Source of the DNA: Mycoplasma tullyi
GTDB lineage: Bacteria; Bacillota_I; Bacilli_A; Mycoplasmatales; Mycoplasmoidaceae
Length of the DNA: 64,000 nt
NCBI RefSeq assembly: GCF_014068355.1
Contig: NZ_CP059674.1
Coordinates: forward strand, 186,001 to 250,000
Direction of reading: 5' to 3'
Shown: positions 24,929 through 34,842 of the stretch, one piece after another
Layout: each line of letters opens with the position of its first letter
Position numbering within the stretch: the stretch's first letter is position 1
Made by a program: the position numbers and the translations under genes
Notes under the pieces: model-generated
Databases searched by the model: none
The model's input: only the letters and a program-made list of their open reading frames with translations
What the model was told of the DNA's origin: nothing

Positions 24929-25714
24929 ATGTTTAACAAACAGTTTATATCAAACTCCTTCTTACAACAAGAAGCTGGTTTTGTTAAGAAAGCGTTCTTA
25001 AAATCCCATCTATATGCTGGGATTGCTTTCTTATTATCTTTTTTTGCAGCACTAATTATTACCACAGTTGCTCAAAGAACGGGACTAAATAACTCACTTG
25101 GATTTTTAGTTGCTTCAAGTGTTAGTTTAGTTGCTGGCTTTTTAATCGTAATCTTCTCATCGTTTTGATTAAGCGTTCATCGTTCAATGGGTACATTAAT
25201 TAGCACCTATGTAATTACATGAGCACTTCTTACCTTTGGTTTAAGTGGGGTATTATTATCAGTTGGTCAATATAATGATATCCAAGGTTTGCAAGGACTA
25301 GACTTTACCCAAATTAATACTGCACTATTAATTGTTGGTGTTGTATATATTGTTACTTCATTCTTAGGTTATAAGATGAGTAACAAAGCTGGGTTTAGAT
25401 TAAGTAAATTCTTGTTTGTATTATTTATTGTTAGTACAGCCCTGATCATAATAATGAATATTGTATTCATTTTTGCATTTAATCAAGGTGTCTTTAGTCT
25501 TTATTTCTTAATCATCACAATCGTAAGTCTTGTCTTTTCAGTATTATCATTAATCTTGTCATCATTTATGACAAGAAAGATTGCTGAATCAATCCAATTA
25601 AGTGATAACGAACAATTAATTAATAATTTTATTGCTTACACTTCATTCATTCTATTCTTTAGATTATTCATTCTATTCATTGATATCTTAAGATTAATGA
25701 GTTTTAGAAGATAG
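24929..25714 (+). CDS. Bax inhibitor-1 (BI-1/YccA)-like membrane protein
   Basis: The 261-aa product is almost entirely hydrophobic, with about seven predicted spans and short loops. The middle segment FLGYKMSNKAGFRLSKFLFVLF resembles the loop before the fifth span of bacterial BI-1/YbhL/YccA proteins, where a Thr-Lys-Asp-Leu-Ser type sequence is common. BI-1 family members are pH-dependent calcium leak channels or modulators of membrane proteases; the role in mycoplasmas is unknown. It has its own upstream -10 box. The call is moderate because similarity is judged by eye. Confidence 0.6.
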
Positions 25715-25747
25715 CAAAATAATCTTTGATTATTTAATCCAAGATAA

Positions 25748-25753
25748 TATAAT
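25748..25753 (+). promoter_or_regulatory. Likely -10 box
   Basis: TATAAT lies 27 bp before the ATG of the following small membrane protein, in a 60-bp gap. Confidence 0.45.
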
Positions 25754-25774
25754 TTAGTGGAATATAGATTATTT

Positions 25775-26305
25775 ATGAGCGATACCAAACCACCACTTCT
25801 ACAGCGATTTTTAGTGAGTTTAGCTTTCTTTATCTTCTTTTTAGTATTACTATTTGGCTTTATTTATTTATTTTTTAGCTTCTTGTGATACGATAAAGAA
25901 TTTAATCCAGCAAAGCTGTATAACAATTTTTTCTCAGAACAAGCACTAAGCTGATTTAGACGAGATAATAGTTTTGAATGGGGAAGTGCTAGTTATCGTC
26001 AGTTTGCAACGATGTTACCAGACCCAAACAGTCCATTTGGTAAGATCAAAAACTTCATCCCGGTTTTGTATAACTCTGACAGTTTTTTAGGAACTGATAA
26101 TAACCAACTAAAAGCAGGATTTTTTGGTTATTTCATTCCGATCGGAATGAGTTTTGTCAGCTCATTAGTAATTAGTCTAATCATTTATGCGATCGTTAAA
26201 GCAATCATTCGCTCATTTGTTAAGAATAATGAAAGAAAAAAACGATTAAAACAAAGACAAGCAGCACAAGCTAGAGCACAACAAGAAGTTTATCCTAATG
26301 CTTAG
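25775..26305 (+). CDS. Small two-span membrane protein of unknown function
   Basis: The product has 176 aa. Residues about 12-38 and about 118-142 are strongly hydrophobic, and the segment between them (about 80 residues, rich in Asn, Phe and Ser) would be external. The C-terminus is a basic tail, KKRLKQRQAAQARAQQE. I do not recognise a family. Three UGA Trp codons lie in the N-terminal half, so a standard-code reading would miss the true start at 25775. It lies 33 bp before greA and may be co-transcribed with it. Confidence 0.75.
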
Positions 26306-26338
26306 TTAGATAAATAGAGATATTAAGAAAAATTAATT

Positions 26339-26818
26339 ATGGCAAAAACAAAAAAACACTTATTAACCCAAGAAGGTTTAAAGAAATTACAAGCTGAATT
26401 ACGTTCGTTAGTAGATGTTAAGCGTAAAGAAGTAATTAAATTAATTCAAGAAGCGCGTGAACAAGGTGACCTATCTGAAAACGCAGATTATGATTCAGCT
26501 AAAGCGACTCAAAGTGAGATTGAAAGCAGAATTACTGAAATTCAAGATATCTTAAATCACTATGAGATCATCAAAGAAGTTGATACAAAAAACAAACGCG
26601 TAATTGTTGGGGCTAAAGTAACAATCCACGATCATTCAGATGAATGTAATTATACGTATGAGATTGTGGGTCCAATTGAAAGTGATCCAGCTGAAAATAA
26701 GATCTCACACGAATCTCCAGTAGCTAAAGCAATCATGGATAAAAAAGAAGGTGAATCGGCTGAAGTGATCGGGATTGAACACCCTTATAAAGTGACAATC
26801 AAAAAGATTGTTTTATAG
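26339..26818 (+). CDS. greA: Transcription elongation factor GreA
   Basis: The 159-aa product rescues backtracked RNA polymerase by stimulating cleavage of the nascent transcript. The N-terminal coiled coil contains the typical LTQEGLKKLQAELRSL and AREQGDLSENADYDSAK, with the acidic D-x-x-E tip that acts in the polymerase channel. The C-terminal FKBP-like domain ends in IEHPYKVTIKKI. The length is typical. Confidence 0.97.
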   Translation: MAKTKKHLLTQEGLKKLQAELRSLVDVKRKEVIKLIQEAREQGDLSENADYDSAKATQSEIESRITEIQDILNHYEIIKEVDTKNKRVIVGAKVTIHDHSDECNYTYEIVGPIESDPAENKISHESPVAKAIMDKKEGESAEVIGIEHPYKVTIKKIVL

Positions 26819-26888
26819 ATTAAATTACCAAGCTAAAAAATTTATTAAATCCATAAAGTTCTAATCAAAGTTTTCTTAATTTTTATGT

Positions 26889-26894
26889 TATAAT
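26889..26894 (+). promoter_or_regulatory. Extended -10 promoter of the tRNA cluster
   Basis: TGTTATAAT (26886-26894) forms an extended -10 element ending 15 bp before the first tRNA, as expected for a strong stable-RNA promoter. Confidence 0.65.
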
Positions 26895-26909
26895 TTTATG
26901 GGTAATAAC

Positions 26910-26995
26910 GGGTAGGTAGCGAAGTGGCTAAACGCTTCTGACTGTAAATCAGACACCTTTTGGTTTCGGCGGTTCGAATCCGTCCCTGCCCACCA
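26910..26995 (+). tRNA. tRNA-Tyr (GTA)
   Basis: The class II tRNA is 86 nt with CCA encoded. The acceptor GGGTAGG pairs with CCTGCCC, anticodon GTA is at 26944-26946, and a long variable arm and GGTTCGAATCC T arm are present. It is first of five tRNAs. Confidence 0.95.
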
Positions 26996-26998
26996 TAT

Positions 26999-27073
26999 TG
27001 GAATGTAGCCAAGCGGAAAGGCAATAGACTTTGACTCTATCATGCGATGGTTCGATCCCATCCATTCCAGCCA
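26999..27073 (+). tRNA. tRNA-Gln (TTG)
   Basis: The tRNA is 75 nt with CCA encoded. The acceptor TGGAATG pairs with CATTCCA, and the anticodon stem ATAGA/TCTAT carries TTG at 27031-27033. It is 3 nt from tRNA-Tyr. Confidence 0.93.
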
Positions 27074-27078
27074 TTTAT

Positions 27079-27153
27079 GACTCACTAGCTCAGCGGTAGA
27101 GCATTTGACTTTTAATCAAAGGGTCCCGGGTTCGATCCCCGGGTGGGTCACCA
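27079..27153 (+). tRNA. tRNA-Lys (TTT)
   Basis: The tRNA is 75 nt with CCA encoded. The acceptor GACTCAC pairs with GTGGGTC, and the anticodon stem TTTGA/TCAAA carries TTT at 27111-27113. Confidence 0.95.
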
Positions 27154-27162
27154 TTTTTTATC

Positions 27163-27248
27163 GCCCAAGTGACGGAATGGTAGACGTACAGGACTTAAAA
27201 TCCTGGGGTAGCGATACCGTGCCGGTTCAAGTCCGGCTTTGGGCACCA
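27163..27248 (+). tRNA. tRNA-Leu (TAA)
   Basis: The class II tRNA is 86 nt with CCA encoded. The acceptor GCCCAAG pairs with TTTGGGC through one G-T pair, the anticodon stem CAGGA/TCCTG carries TAA at 27196-27198, and a long variable arm is present. Confidence 0.95.
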
Positions 27249-27252
27249 TTAA

Positions 27253-27326
27253 GCGGGTGTAGTTCAATGGTAGAACTGCAGCCTTCCAAGCTGTTAATGT
27301 GGGTTCGATTCCCATCACCCGCTCCA
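27253..27326 (+). tRNA. tRNA-Gly (TCC)
   Basis: The tRNA is 74 nt with CCA encoded. The acceptor GCGGGTG pairs with CACCCGC, and anticodon TCC is at 27285-27287. Its D-arm half is almost identical to the tRNA-Trp gene at 61781. Confidence 0.95.
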
Positions 27327-27368
27327 TTATTGAATCATTTTATGGTCACTGTTAAAATAATTCAATAA
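27327..27368 (+). other. Long AT-rich hairpin directly after tRNA-Gly
   Basis: TTATTGAATCATTTTA (27327-27342) and TAAAATAATTCAATAA (27353-27368) form a 16-bp stem with one mismatch and a 10-nt loop. It abuts the tRNA CCA end without a T tract, so it is more likely a 3' processing or stability element than the terminator, which lies 27 bp further on. Confidence 0.6.
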
Positions 27369-27394
27369 TTGATATTCATAAAAATCCTAAAAAT

Positions 27395-27424
27395 TCAGCA
27401 CTAAAGTCGGGTGCTGATTTTTTT
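27395..27424 (+). terminator. Intrinsic terminator of the tRNA cluster
   Basis: TCAGCAC (27395-27401) pairs with GTGCTGA (27411-27417) and is followed by seven T residues. Confidence 0.88.
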
Positions 27425-27779
27425 ATGTTTCTAAAGAAATTTATGGTTTTTATTTTTGATTTAAGGTTAAAAATCTTTAATAAATAGGTTGGGGTTTAAC
27501 GTATAGACTTCTTGATATAGATTGCTATAGCGTAATTTTACACGTACATAAACCATTGAAATTTGAAATAAATTAAGCATCGATTTTGTAATTAATTCAA
27601 CTACACAAACTTCATGAATTTAGGTATAAAAATAACCAAAATTTTCTTATATTTGTTAGTTATTTCGGACAATTAATTGCATTTAAATAGATGTTAAAGT
27701 AGAACAAGCGTAATTTTTCCCACTTTCGTGAGTTTTTGCATATAATGTTTTTAATGACTAAAAATATTTAATAACTTTT
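27425..27779 (+). other. Intergenic region before the permease
   Basis: There is no open frame of note on either strand. The only signal I see is TATAAT at 27741-27746, about 34 bp before the permease ATG, preceded by a CACTTTCGTGAG mini-palindrome at 27721-27732. The rest looks like unconstrained AT-rich sequence. Confidence 0.5.
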
Positions 27780-29240
27780 ATGAATAAAAAAACGTTTACT
27801 AACAAAAAAGCATTTAGTGATAGGACGTTCGCGTTATTAACAATTAACTACATTGTTGGTTTTGGTTTTATTGCTACAATTGCTGGTGTTGTTAATCTTG
27901 GATACTGAGCGCTATTAATCTTATTTATTAATACGTTTATTGCAACAGCAACTGCGCTTGCTTTTTCAAGATTGATCAGTGCGTTTCCTAATGAAACAGG
28001 TGGATCAATCTCATTTGCTAAAAAAACTAATTATAAGTTTTTAACTGCTTTAACTGGTTTTCACCAGTATGTTCAAGTGCCATTGTTTTCAGCGACTGGT
28101 CCGTTGTTCTTAGTGCAAATTGCTAGAGTATTTACTCAAGATGAAACACATCTTTGAATTGTTCGGGGGGTTTCAATTCTTTTTTACATTGGTTTAATTC
28201 TGATCGTATTTTTAAGAGTAAAAATATCTAAATGATTCATTTTTGCTACAGCAATCATTAAATGAATCACACTTGGAATTGGTTTTATTGGTTTAGTTAT
28301 TTTAGTAGCTAGAGAAAACTCTAACCTTGTTGAAAACTTTAATAATGTTAAGAATGTTAATGCTTACCTGATCTTTTCAACAATCATCTTCTTCATGTTT
28401 GCTTACGGAGGGGTGGAAACAACTCCTAATCTTGCTAAAGATGTACAGTTTAAGAAGTTTTCTAAAGCTTTAATTATCTCAATCGTATTAATTGCTTTTT
28501 TCTATACGATCGCTTACATTTTATTCTTAAATATCAAACCAGATTCAATTAAAGACGGATTTATTCAAGTTTATCGCAGTGTAATGGGATTAACTGGTGT
28601 AGGAATCTTTATCATTTACTTGTTGTTCTATAATATCTCAAGTACGATGACTAGTACACTAGCAAACCCTAAAGTATTAGTAGGATTTGCTCAAATTGGT
28701 CTTTTACCAAAAGCACTAACTAAAACTAATCGTTTTAACCAACATCAAAATGCGATCATAACTAATACTGTAATAATTATCGTATTTATGATCTTCTTTA
28801 CGTTGTTACCAGCGATTGCTAAACTCAATACCCCATTTTTTAGTGAAGTAATTAATATGGGGACGATTGCTTTCTTATTACAATATCTTTTAACGTTTGT
28901 TACGATCTTCATTTTGGTTAAACAAAAGAAGATGCCTAATATCAAATGATATGAGTTAGCATTCTATGGTCTAGCGGGATTATTTATTGTTGTTCCATCA
29001 ATAATCTACTTATTCCCATTCTTAGTGGGAGAACAATGAACAATTAATAATACGATTGTGATCTCTGTTTATGCATTCTTCTTTGCTGTATTCTTAACTT
29101 ACTTCTTTGTAGCCAAATATAAAAATAGAATTAATTTAGATGCTAAATTAGAAGAACCACAAGAAGAAAAAGTAGAAGAAAACAAAGTTGATGTAAATCA
29201 ATTAAATCCAAACTTAAATGAAAATAAAGGTACGGTATAG
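27780..29240 (+). CDS. APC-family amino-acid permease
   Basis: The 486-aa product has about twelve hydrophobic spans. The first span carries the APC signature region (LTINYIVGFGFIATIAGV), which corresponds to the substrate-binding GxG unwound helix, followed by ISAFPNETGGSISFAKK, a typical EAGG-like loop of amino acid/polyamine transporters. A middle segment FAYGGVETTPNLAKDV is also characteristic. The substrate cannot be assigned. The C-terminus is a Glu/Asn/Lys-rich cytoplasmic tail. The stop codon lies inside the terminator loop. Confidence 0.88.
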
Positions 29241-29256
29241 TACCTTTATTTTTTTA
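29226..29256 (+). terminator. Intrinsic terminator of the permease gene
   Basis: AAAGGTAC (29226-29233) pairs with GTACCTTT (29240-29247), followed by a T-rich stretch. The TAG stop of the permease is in the loop and first stem base, an unusually tight arrangement. Confidence 0.88.
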
Positions 29257-29345
29257 TTAGAGTTGATCTTGATTTAGTTTTGTGGGATTATAGCACAACC
29301 TAGCCACATGATAAAATAATAACTACATAAAAGGGGTTAAATATT

Positions 29346-29819
29346 ATGCAAAAAAATATTGATGATTTATTGACTTTACAAGCTTCATTGCTTGTATTAG
29401 AAAATAAAGCTAGAAACTTTCATTGAAGTATTAGAGGTCATGATTTCTTTCCAATTCATGAAGAGTTAGGTAAACTTTATGAAGAAACTACTAAGAAAGT
29501 TGATTTAGTGGCTGAAAAGATCGTAATGTTAAATGGTTATACTAATGGTAGTTATGAAATGACTTTAGAAAAGTCATTAATTAGTAAAGATGTTTCTATG
29601 TGTGTTGGTAATAGTGCGATCTTACCTTCATCTAAAGAACTATTTAAAATATTACAAAACGATCTTAAAACTATCTTAGAGTTTGTTGGTAAGATGGAAA
29701 ATGTTTCTTTCCGTGTTCAACCAATCTTAGATGAGATCATCTTATTCTTAGATATGTGATTGTGAAAGGTTAGTAAGTCTTTAGAGCTTAATTCTTCATG
29801 TAGTTGTCAGGGACATTAA
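29346..29819 (+). CDS. dps: Dps-like ferritin-family protein
   Basis: The 157-aa product shows the Dps core: NFHW (residues 24-27) followed by RGHDFFPIHEELGKLYEE, matching the conserved ferroxidase-site helix of Dps proteins, then a VDLVAEKIVMLNG segment. Dps proteins form 12-mers that oxidise and store iron and protect DNA from peroxide. The last 20 residues (SCSCQGH) are an unusual Cys-containing tail. A good ribosome-binding site, AAAGGGG, precedes the ATG. UGA encodes Trp at three places, including FHW. Confidence 0.87.
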
Positions 29820-29849
29820 AGTTTTAGACTAATTAAACTTAGAGAAAAG

Positions 29850-29886
29850 AAAAATCTTGTTATTGAATAACAAGATTTTTTATTTG
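29850..29886 (+). terminator. Intrinsic terminator after dps
   Basis: AAATCTTGTTATT pairs with AATAACAAGATTT through 13 bp with a tiny loop, followed by a T tract. Confidence 0.9.
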
Positions 29887-29990
29887 TTTGTATGAGGGTT
29901 TGTTTGAGTTAGGAGTTATCGGTGCTTAGATAATATGAGTGCCTTGGTTATTGCATAAGAACTAAAAATATACAAAACCCTTATTTTCTA

Positions 29991-30023
29991 GAAGAAGAAG
30001 AAGAAGAAGAAGAAGAAGAAGAA
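29991..30023 (+). repeat. (GAA)11 tract upstream of the first vlhA
   Basis: Eleven perfect GAA units lie after the conserved context CAAAACCCTTATTTTCTA. In M. gallisepticum, vlhA (pMGA) genes with exactly 12 GAA units are expressed and others are silent; with 11, this copy is predicted off in the sequenced population. Confidence 0.95.
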
Positions 30024-30050
30024 GCACCTATACGGCTCGGGATTTTGCTA

Positions 30051-30073
30051 GGTCGGTGAAAATCAAACCGATT
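30051..30073 (+). promoter_or_regulatory. Conserved stem-loop between GAA tract and vlhA start (copy 1)
   Basis: GGTCGGT (30051-30057) and ACCGATT (30067-30073) flank the loop GAAAATCAA. The same loop with a covarying stem is found before the second vlhA. The TTATTGAACTTTATATAT segment that follows (about 30079-30097) is conserved in both and may hold the promoter. Confidence 0.55.
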
Positions 30074-30147
30074 TATTACTTATTGAACTTTATATATCTG
30101 TTCTTGATGTAGATTCTAGTTTAAATCTTTCATCAAGTTAACTTTAA

Positions 30148-32241
30148 GTGAAAAGAAAGAACATTTTAAAGTTTGTTAGTTTATTAGGTATTGGTTCATT
30201 TGTAATGTTAGCAGCAGCGAGTTGTTCTCAAGCAACTAACGCGACACAAAATCCAAGATCTGCTACTCCAAATGATGGAAACACTAATCCAAGCAGTGGT
30301 CAAGGAATGGTGGATGCAGCTGCTAGAGAATTAAGTGTTGCTAAAGCTTCTTTAACAACGTTAGTTGATTCCGAGTCTAAAACTACTGAACTTTATACAG
30401 ATTATGCAAAGATTCAAAAGACTTTGAAAGAAGCGTTCGCAACTGCTAGAGCAGTTCTTGGTAAATCCGATTCAACAACACAAAGCCTTAATGATGCTAA
30501 ATCAACTTTAGATTCAGCTATTTCTGATGCTGAAAAACAAAAAACAGATTTTGATGAAAAGAATGGAGATTTAGTAAAAGCTTATACTAGTTTGAAAGAT
30601 GCGTTAGCAAAAGAAACAACTCTTTTGGAATCTGTAGAAGGTCCTAATTACGAAGCAATCAAAAACAATCTAGTTACATTATACGCACAAGCTAGACCTA
30701 TCGTTGAAACTACTTTAATTCCTATCACTGGAGAATCTCCTAAAGTAGATGATGTAACTAAAGTTAGTATGACTCTTGCTAATGCAGTAATGAGAAATAA
30801 TGCTTGAAAACTAAATGCCGATAATTTAGTTAGTAGTTTTGTTAAAAGAACTTTAGCTAAAAAAGATTTAACAGCTGGAGCTAATCAAACAAACACTATG
30901 CCTCAACCAGGTAACTATAGTTTTGTAGCTTATAGTGTTAATATCGGAACAGACGATGCTAAAACAGGTTCAAGTAATAGTAATAATAACACTACACCTA
31001 ACTGAAACTTCGCACAAAGAGTAGTTTGAACTGCACCTGATAGTGGAGCTACTGTAACACCAATATCTAATACTGAAGAAAACTCTAAACCTTTAACAGA
31101 TGTTTCATGAATTTATAGTTTAACTGGAGCTGAAGCTAAATATAAATTAACAATTCCTTACTTTGGGGTTTCTAAGAATGCTTACTTATATTTCCCTTAT
31201 AAGTTAGTTAATATGAATGACCAAGTAGCTCTTCAATATAAATTGAATGAAGAGGATGCTAAAGTTGTTGAGTTTGGAATGATGAATTCAGAGCCTTCTG
31301 GAGCTTCAGGACCTTCAGCTGGAAGAGGAGATTCTGAAACAGGTATCGTTAAACCTTCAGGGTCAGAAGAAACAGGTGCTGATCAAACTATGGCTTCAAC
31401 TCCTATAAGAAACGCAACTCCAACAGTTGATGACATTAAGATCTATAAAATCGAATTAAAAGATTTAAAGTTTGGTCTTAATACTGTTGAATTCAGTGTT
31501 CCAATGAATGGTGAAGATAACATGATGAAAGTAGCTCCAATGATTGGTAATATGTATATTACTTCATCTAATGCTAAAGCTAATGAAGATAAAATTTATG
31601 CTGATCTATTTGGAAACAGTTATAACCAAGAAAATAGTTCAACAGCTGTTACTGTTGATCTATTAAAAGGTTATAGTTTGGCTGCTAGCTATAATACATA
31701 CATTCGTCAATTTACTAATTTAAAAACTGAAAATCCTGTATATTTAGTTGGATTAATCGGGGATGGTGTACCACGATTTACAGAGATAAATAAAACTGAT
31801 CCAACAAAGTTAGCAAACAACACAACTACTCCAAATACAAATGGTGAAAGAAGAACATTTACTATCTACGTAAATGCTCCACAAGCTGGTGAATATTCTA
31901 TTAGTGGATCATATATTTCGTCAAGTAGTGAAATGAGATCTATAAAATTTTCAGCAGGTGATATGACTACTACTACCAATAATTCTGTAACAGTTAGTTT
32001 TAAACAAGCTAAAGAGAATTTCACTTCATTAGAAACGTTCAATACAGCTGATGAAGCTACCATGACTACTACAAGTGGTGATATGAAAAAAACATTAAAT
32101 CTTAAAGAAGGTCTTAACAAGGTAGTTATTACTAAAGGTAGCGTTGATGGTACTCCTTTCATAGGCAATTTAACATTTACTTTAATGAATAGTGCATCAA
32201 ACAGCAATTCTCAAGGTGTTGGTGCTGATAAAGAAAATTAG
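30148..32241 (+). CDS. vlhA: VlhA haemagglutinin lipoprotein (copy 1)
   Basis: The 697-aa product starts at GTG with a lipoprotein signal ending LAAASC (lipid Cys at residue 26). A Thr/Asn/Ser/Pro-rich linker follows, then a helical Ala/Lys/Asp-rich region (about residues 53-215) and the conserved vlhA core, which includes a VSWxYSLxGA segment, PYxGVSKNAYLYFPYKLV and, near the end, GTPFIGNLTFTL. VlhA proteins are the variable surface haemagglutinins of M. gallisepticum; switching occurs by on/off change of GAA tract length. The frame is intact with UGA as Trp. About 60-70% similar over its length to the next gene by eye. Confidence 0.93.
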
Positions 32242-32302
32242 TAAAAATCCAAAAATGTTTATATTTGAATAAAACGCTAAGTTAGTTAAATAAAATTATT
32301 AG

Positions 32303-32337
32303 TACCAGAATCTATAGTAGGTTCTGGTATTTTTTTT
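32303..32337 (+). terminator. Intrinsic terminator of vlhA copy 1
   Basis: TACCAGAA (32303-32310) pairs with TTCTGGTA (32322-32329), followed by eight T residues. A matching terminator follows vlhA copy 2. Confidence 0.9.
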
Positions 32338-32400
32338 GATAAATAACACTAGCCCTGTGATGGATCAACTATGGAAATTATTCAAAACCCTTATTTTCTA

Positions 32401-32442
32401 GAAGAAGAAGAAGAAGAAGAAGAAGAAGAAGAAGAAGAAGAA
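32401..32442 (+). repeat. (GAA)14 tract upstream of the second vlhA
   Basis: Fourteen perfect GAA units follow the same TTCAAAACCCTTATTTTCTA context as copy 1. Fourteen is not the number 12 associated with expression, so this copy is also predicted silent. Confidence 0.95.
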
Positions 32443-32469
32443 GCTCCTAGACGCCTTGTGGTTTTGTGA

Positions 32470-32492
32470 GATCGGAGAAAATCAATCCGATT
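32470..32492 (+). promoter_or_regulatory. Conserved stem-loop between GAA tract and vlhA start (copy 2)
   Basis: GATCGGA (32470-32476) and TCCGATT (32486-32492) flank the loop GAAAATCAA. Relative to copy 1 the stem has compensating changes at its closing pair and a G-T to A-T change at its second pair. Confidence 0.55.
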
Positions 32493-32567
32493 TATTACTT
32501 ATTGAACTTTATATATTCGTTTTTGATGAAGATGTTTTTTATACAAATTCATCAAGTATAGCTTTAA

Positions 32568-34589
32568 GTGAAGAGAAAAAACATATTAAAGTTTGTTAGT
32601 TTATTAGGTATTGGTTCATTTGTAATGTTAGCAGCTGCTAGTTGTAGTCAAGCAGCTAACACTACACAAAATCCTAGTTCTAGAACTGAACTTGGTGGCG
32701 GTAGAATGATGGACATGTCTGGTGGTAATGCTAATACAAATAGCAACCAAGGTATGATGAATTCTGCTGAGACAGAATTAAATCTTGCTAGAGCTCAATT
32801 AACATCACTAATTGATTCTGAGAATCAAAATATTGTAATGTATGAAGATTACGCAAAGATTCAAGCTACCTTGAAAAAAGCATTCACTGATGCTAGAGAT
32901 ATTCTTGTTAAAACTGATTCAAACGCTCAAAGTCTTAAAGATGCTAAATCAACTTTAGAATCAGCTATTTCATCTGCTGAAAAAGAAAAAGCGGATTTTG
33001 ATAAAGAAAATAGTGAATTAGTAACTGCATATAATAGTTTAAAAGAATCATTCAAGAATGGTGAATCTATTGTAGATACTTTGACAGAAGCAAATTATTC
33101 TGCAATTAAAAATAATCTTAACGACTTACTAAAGAAGGTTGAGCCTTTTATTAGAGCAACCTTGATTCCTGTTACTGGAGATACTCCCAAAGCTGAGGAA
33201 GTAACTGTCGCTAACACGCCTCTTGCTACTGCAATTAGATTAAATGCACCTTGAAAAGTAAATGCTGATCGTTTAGTTAATAGTTTTGTTAAAACTGCTT
33301 TAGTTAAGGATGGTTTAACTGGATTAACTGATAGTTATAATATGGCACAACCAGGTAACTATAGTTTTGTTGGTTATAGTGTTCCAGTAGACAGTGTTAA
33401 TTGAAGCTTTGCAAGAAGACAAGTGTTTGAAAGTCTAGTTGCTCCTTTAGTAACTCCACCAGCAGAAAATGGAGTTCCACAACCTGCTCCTTTAACAGAT
33501 GTTTCATGAGTTTATAGTTTATCTGGTGCAGCTAGATATAAACTAACCTTCCGTTATTTTGGAGCTAATCAAGATAAAGCTTATTTATATTTTCCTTATA
33601 AGTCAAATATGATGGATATGGAGAATAATTCGACTATGTTTGGACTTCAATATAGTTTAAATGGTGGCGCTGCTCAAGAAATTAATTTTGCACAAACTCA
33701 AGATTCTCATACAGGTGGTGGATCTAGCGGAACTGATGAAGGTATGAATAAATCTTCTGAAATCAACTTATTACCAACTGTAGATGATATCAAGATTGCT
33801 AGAATTGCTTTATCTAATTTGAAATTTAATTTAAATGAAGTTGAATTCAGTGTTCCTGAAGGAAAAGTTGCTCCAATGATTGGTAATATGTATATAACTT
33901 CATCTGATAGTGATGCTAATAAGAGCAAGATTTATTCAGATATATTCGGTAACACTCTTAATAACGAAAATAGTCCAACATCTGTAACCGTAGATCTATT
34001 AAAAGGTTACAGTCTTGCTACTAGCTACAATACCTATATTCAAAGATTTACAACTTTAAAAGAAGGTGATAGTGATGCAAATATCTCTAAACCAGTTTAT
34101 TTAGTTGGATTTATCGGTGGCGCTCAACCACGTATTGGAAGTCAAAATATTCAAGTGTCGTCGTTTAAAAACGGAAATGAACACCCTAACGAAATTAACG
34201 GGAAAAGAACGTTAACAATTTATGTAAATGCCCCATCTGCAGGTGAATATAATATTAGTGGATCATATATTTCTGCAAATCGAACGATGGGTACAAATGA
34301 TGCACACAGAATGGATACAGTAAGATCATTAACGTTTAAGACTAAAGAAGAAAATTCTCTTACGATTAATGTTATGTCAAAAACACATTTCATGTCTTTA
34401 GAATCATTTGATACAAGTAATAATTCTACTAGTGTTGGTACAACCCATGAAAATAGCGTGACGAAAAGAACAATTAAACTGGAACAAGGTCTAAATAAAA
34501 TAGTTCTTAGTCGTGATACAGGAGATACTCCATTTATAGGAAATTTAACATTTACTTTAAGTAGTACTCCACAAGCCAATGCTAATTAA
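32568..34589 (+). CDS. vlhA: VlhA haemagglutinin lipoprotein (copy 2)
   Basis: The 673-aa product starts at GTG and has the same lipoprotein signal (lipid Cys at residue 26) as copy 1. The linker is rich in Gly, Asn and Met. The helical region, the SWxYSL segment, VAPMIGNMYITSS, VTVDLLKGYSLA and the terminal TPFIGNLTFTL are shared with copy 1; the divergence between them is mostly in surface loops and the linker. The frame is intact. It is arranged head to tail with copy 1, as in vlhA arrays. Confidence 0.93.
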
Positions 34590-34678
34590 TAAGGTTATGA
34601 TAAAGTAAATTAGTAATAAATCAAATGAATGTTTATACTTTAAGAAAACGCTAAGTTAGTTAAATAAAATTATTAGTA

Positions 34679-34707
34679 CCAGAATCGTAATAGATTCTGG
34701 TTTTTTT
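34679..34707 (+). terminator. Intrinsic terminator of vlhA copy 2
   Basis: CCAGAATC (34679-34686) pairs with GATTCTGG (34693-34700), followed by seven T residues; 30 bp upstream of it are the same as downstream of copy 1. Confidence 0.9.
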
Positions 34708-34842
34708 ATTGTTAATAGGTCGGGTGGGAATTAATTTGTTTTTAAACAATACCTTATGCAACTAATTACTTTATAAGATAAAAACAATAAATAAATTATC
34801 GACTGTTATTGCTTTTAAATTGAATGAACGAGCTATATAAAT

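Noticed and set aside
26888-27368. Open frames on both strands over the tRNA cluster
   Set aside because: They lie across five well-formed tRNA genes and have no family features; they are chance frames in GC-richer stable-RNA sequence.
29991-30026. GAA tracts as coding poly-Glu
   Set aside because: They lie in the non-coding leaders of vlhA genes, with no start or frame that links them to the GTG-initiated lipoprotein.
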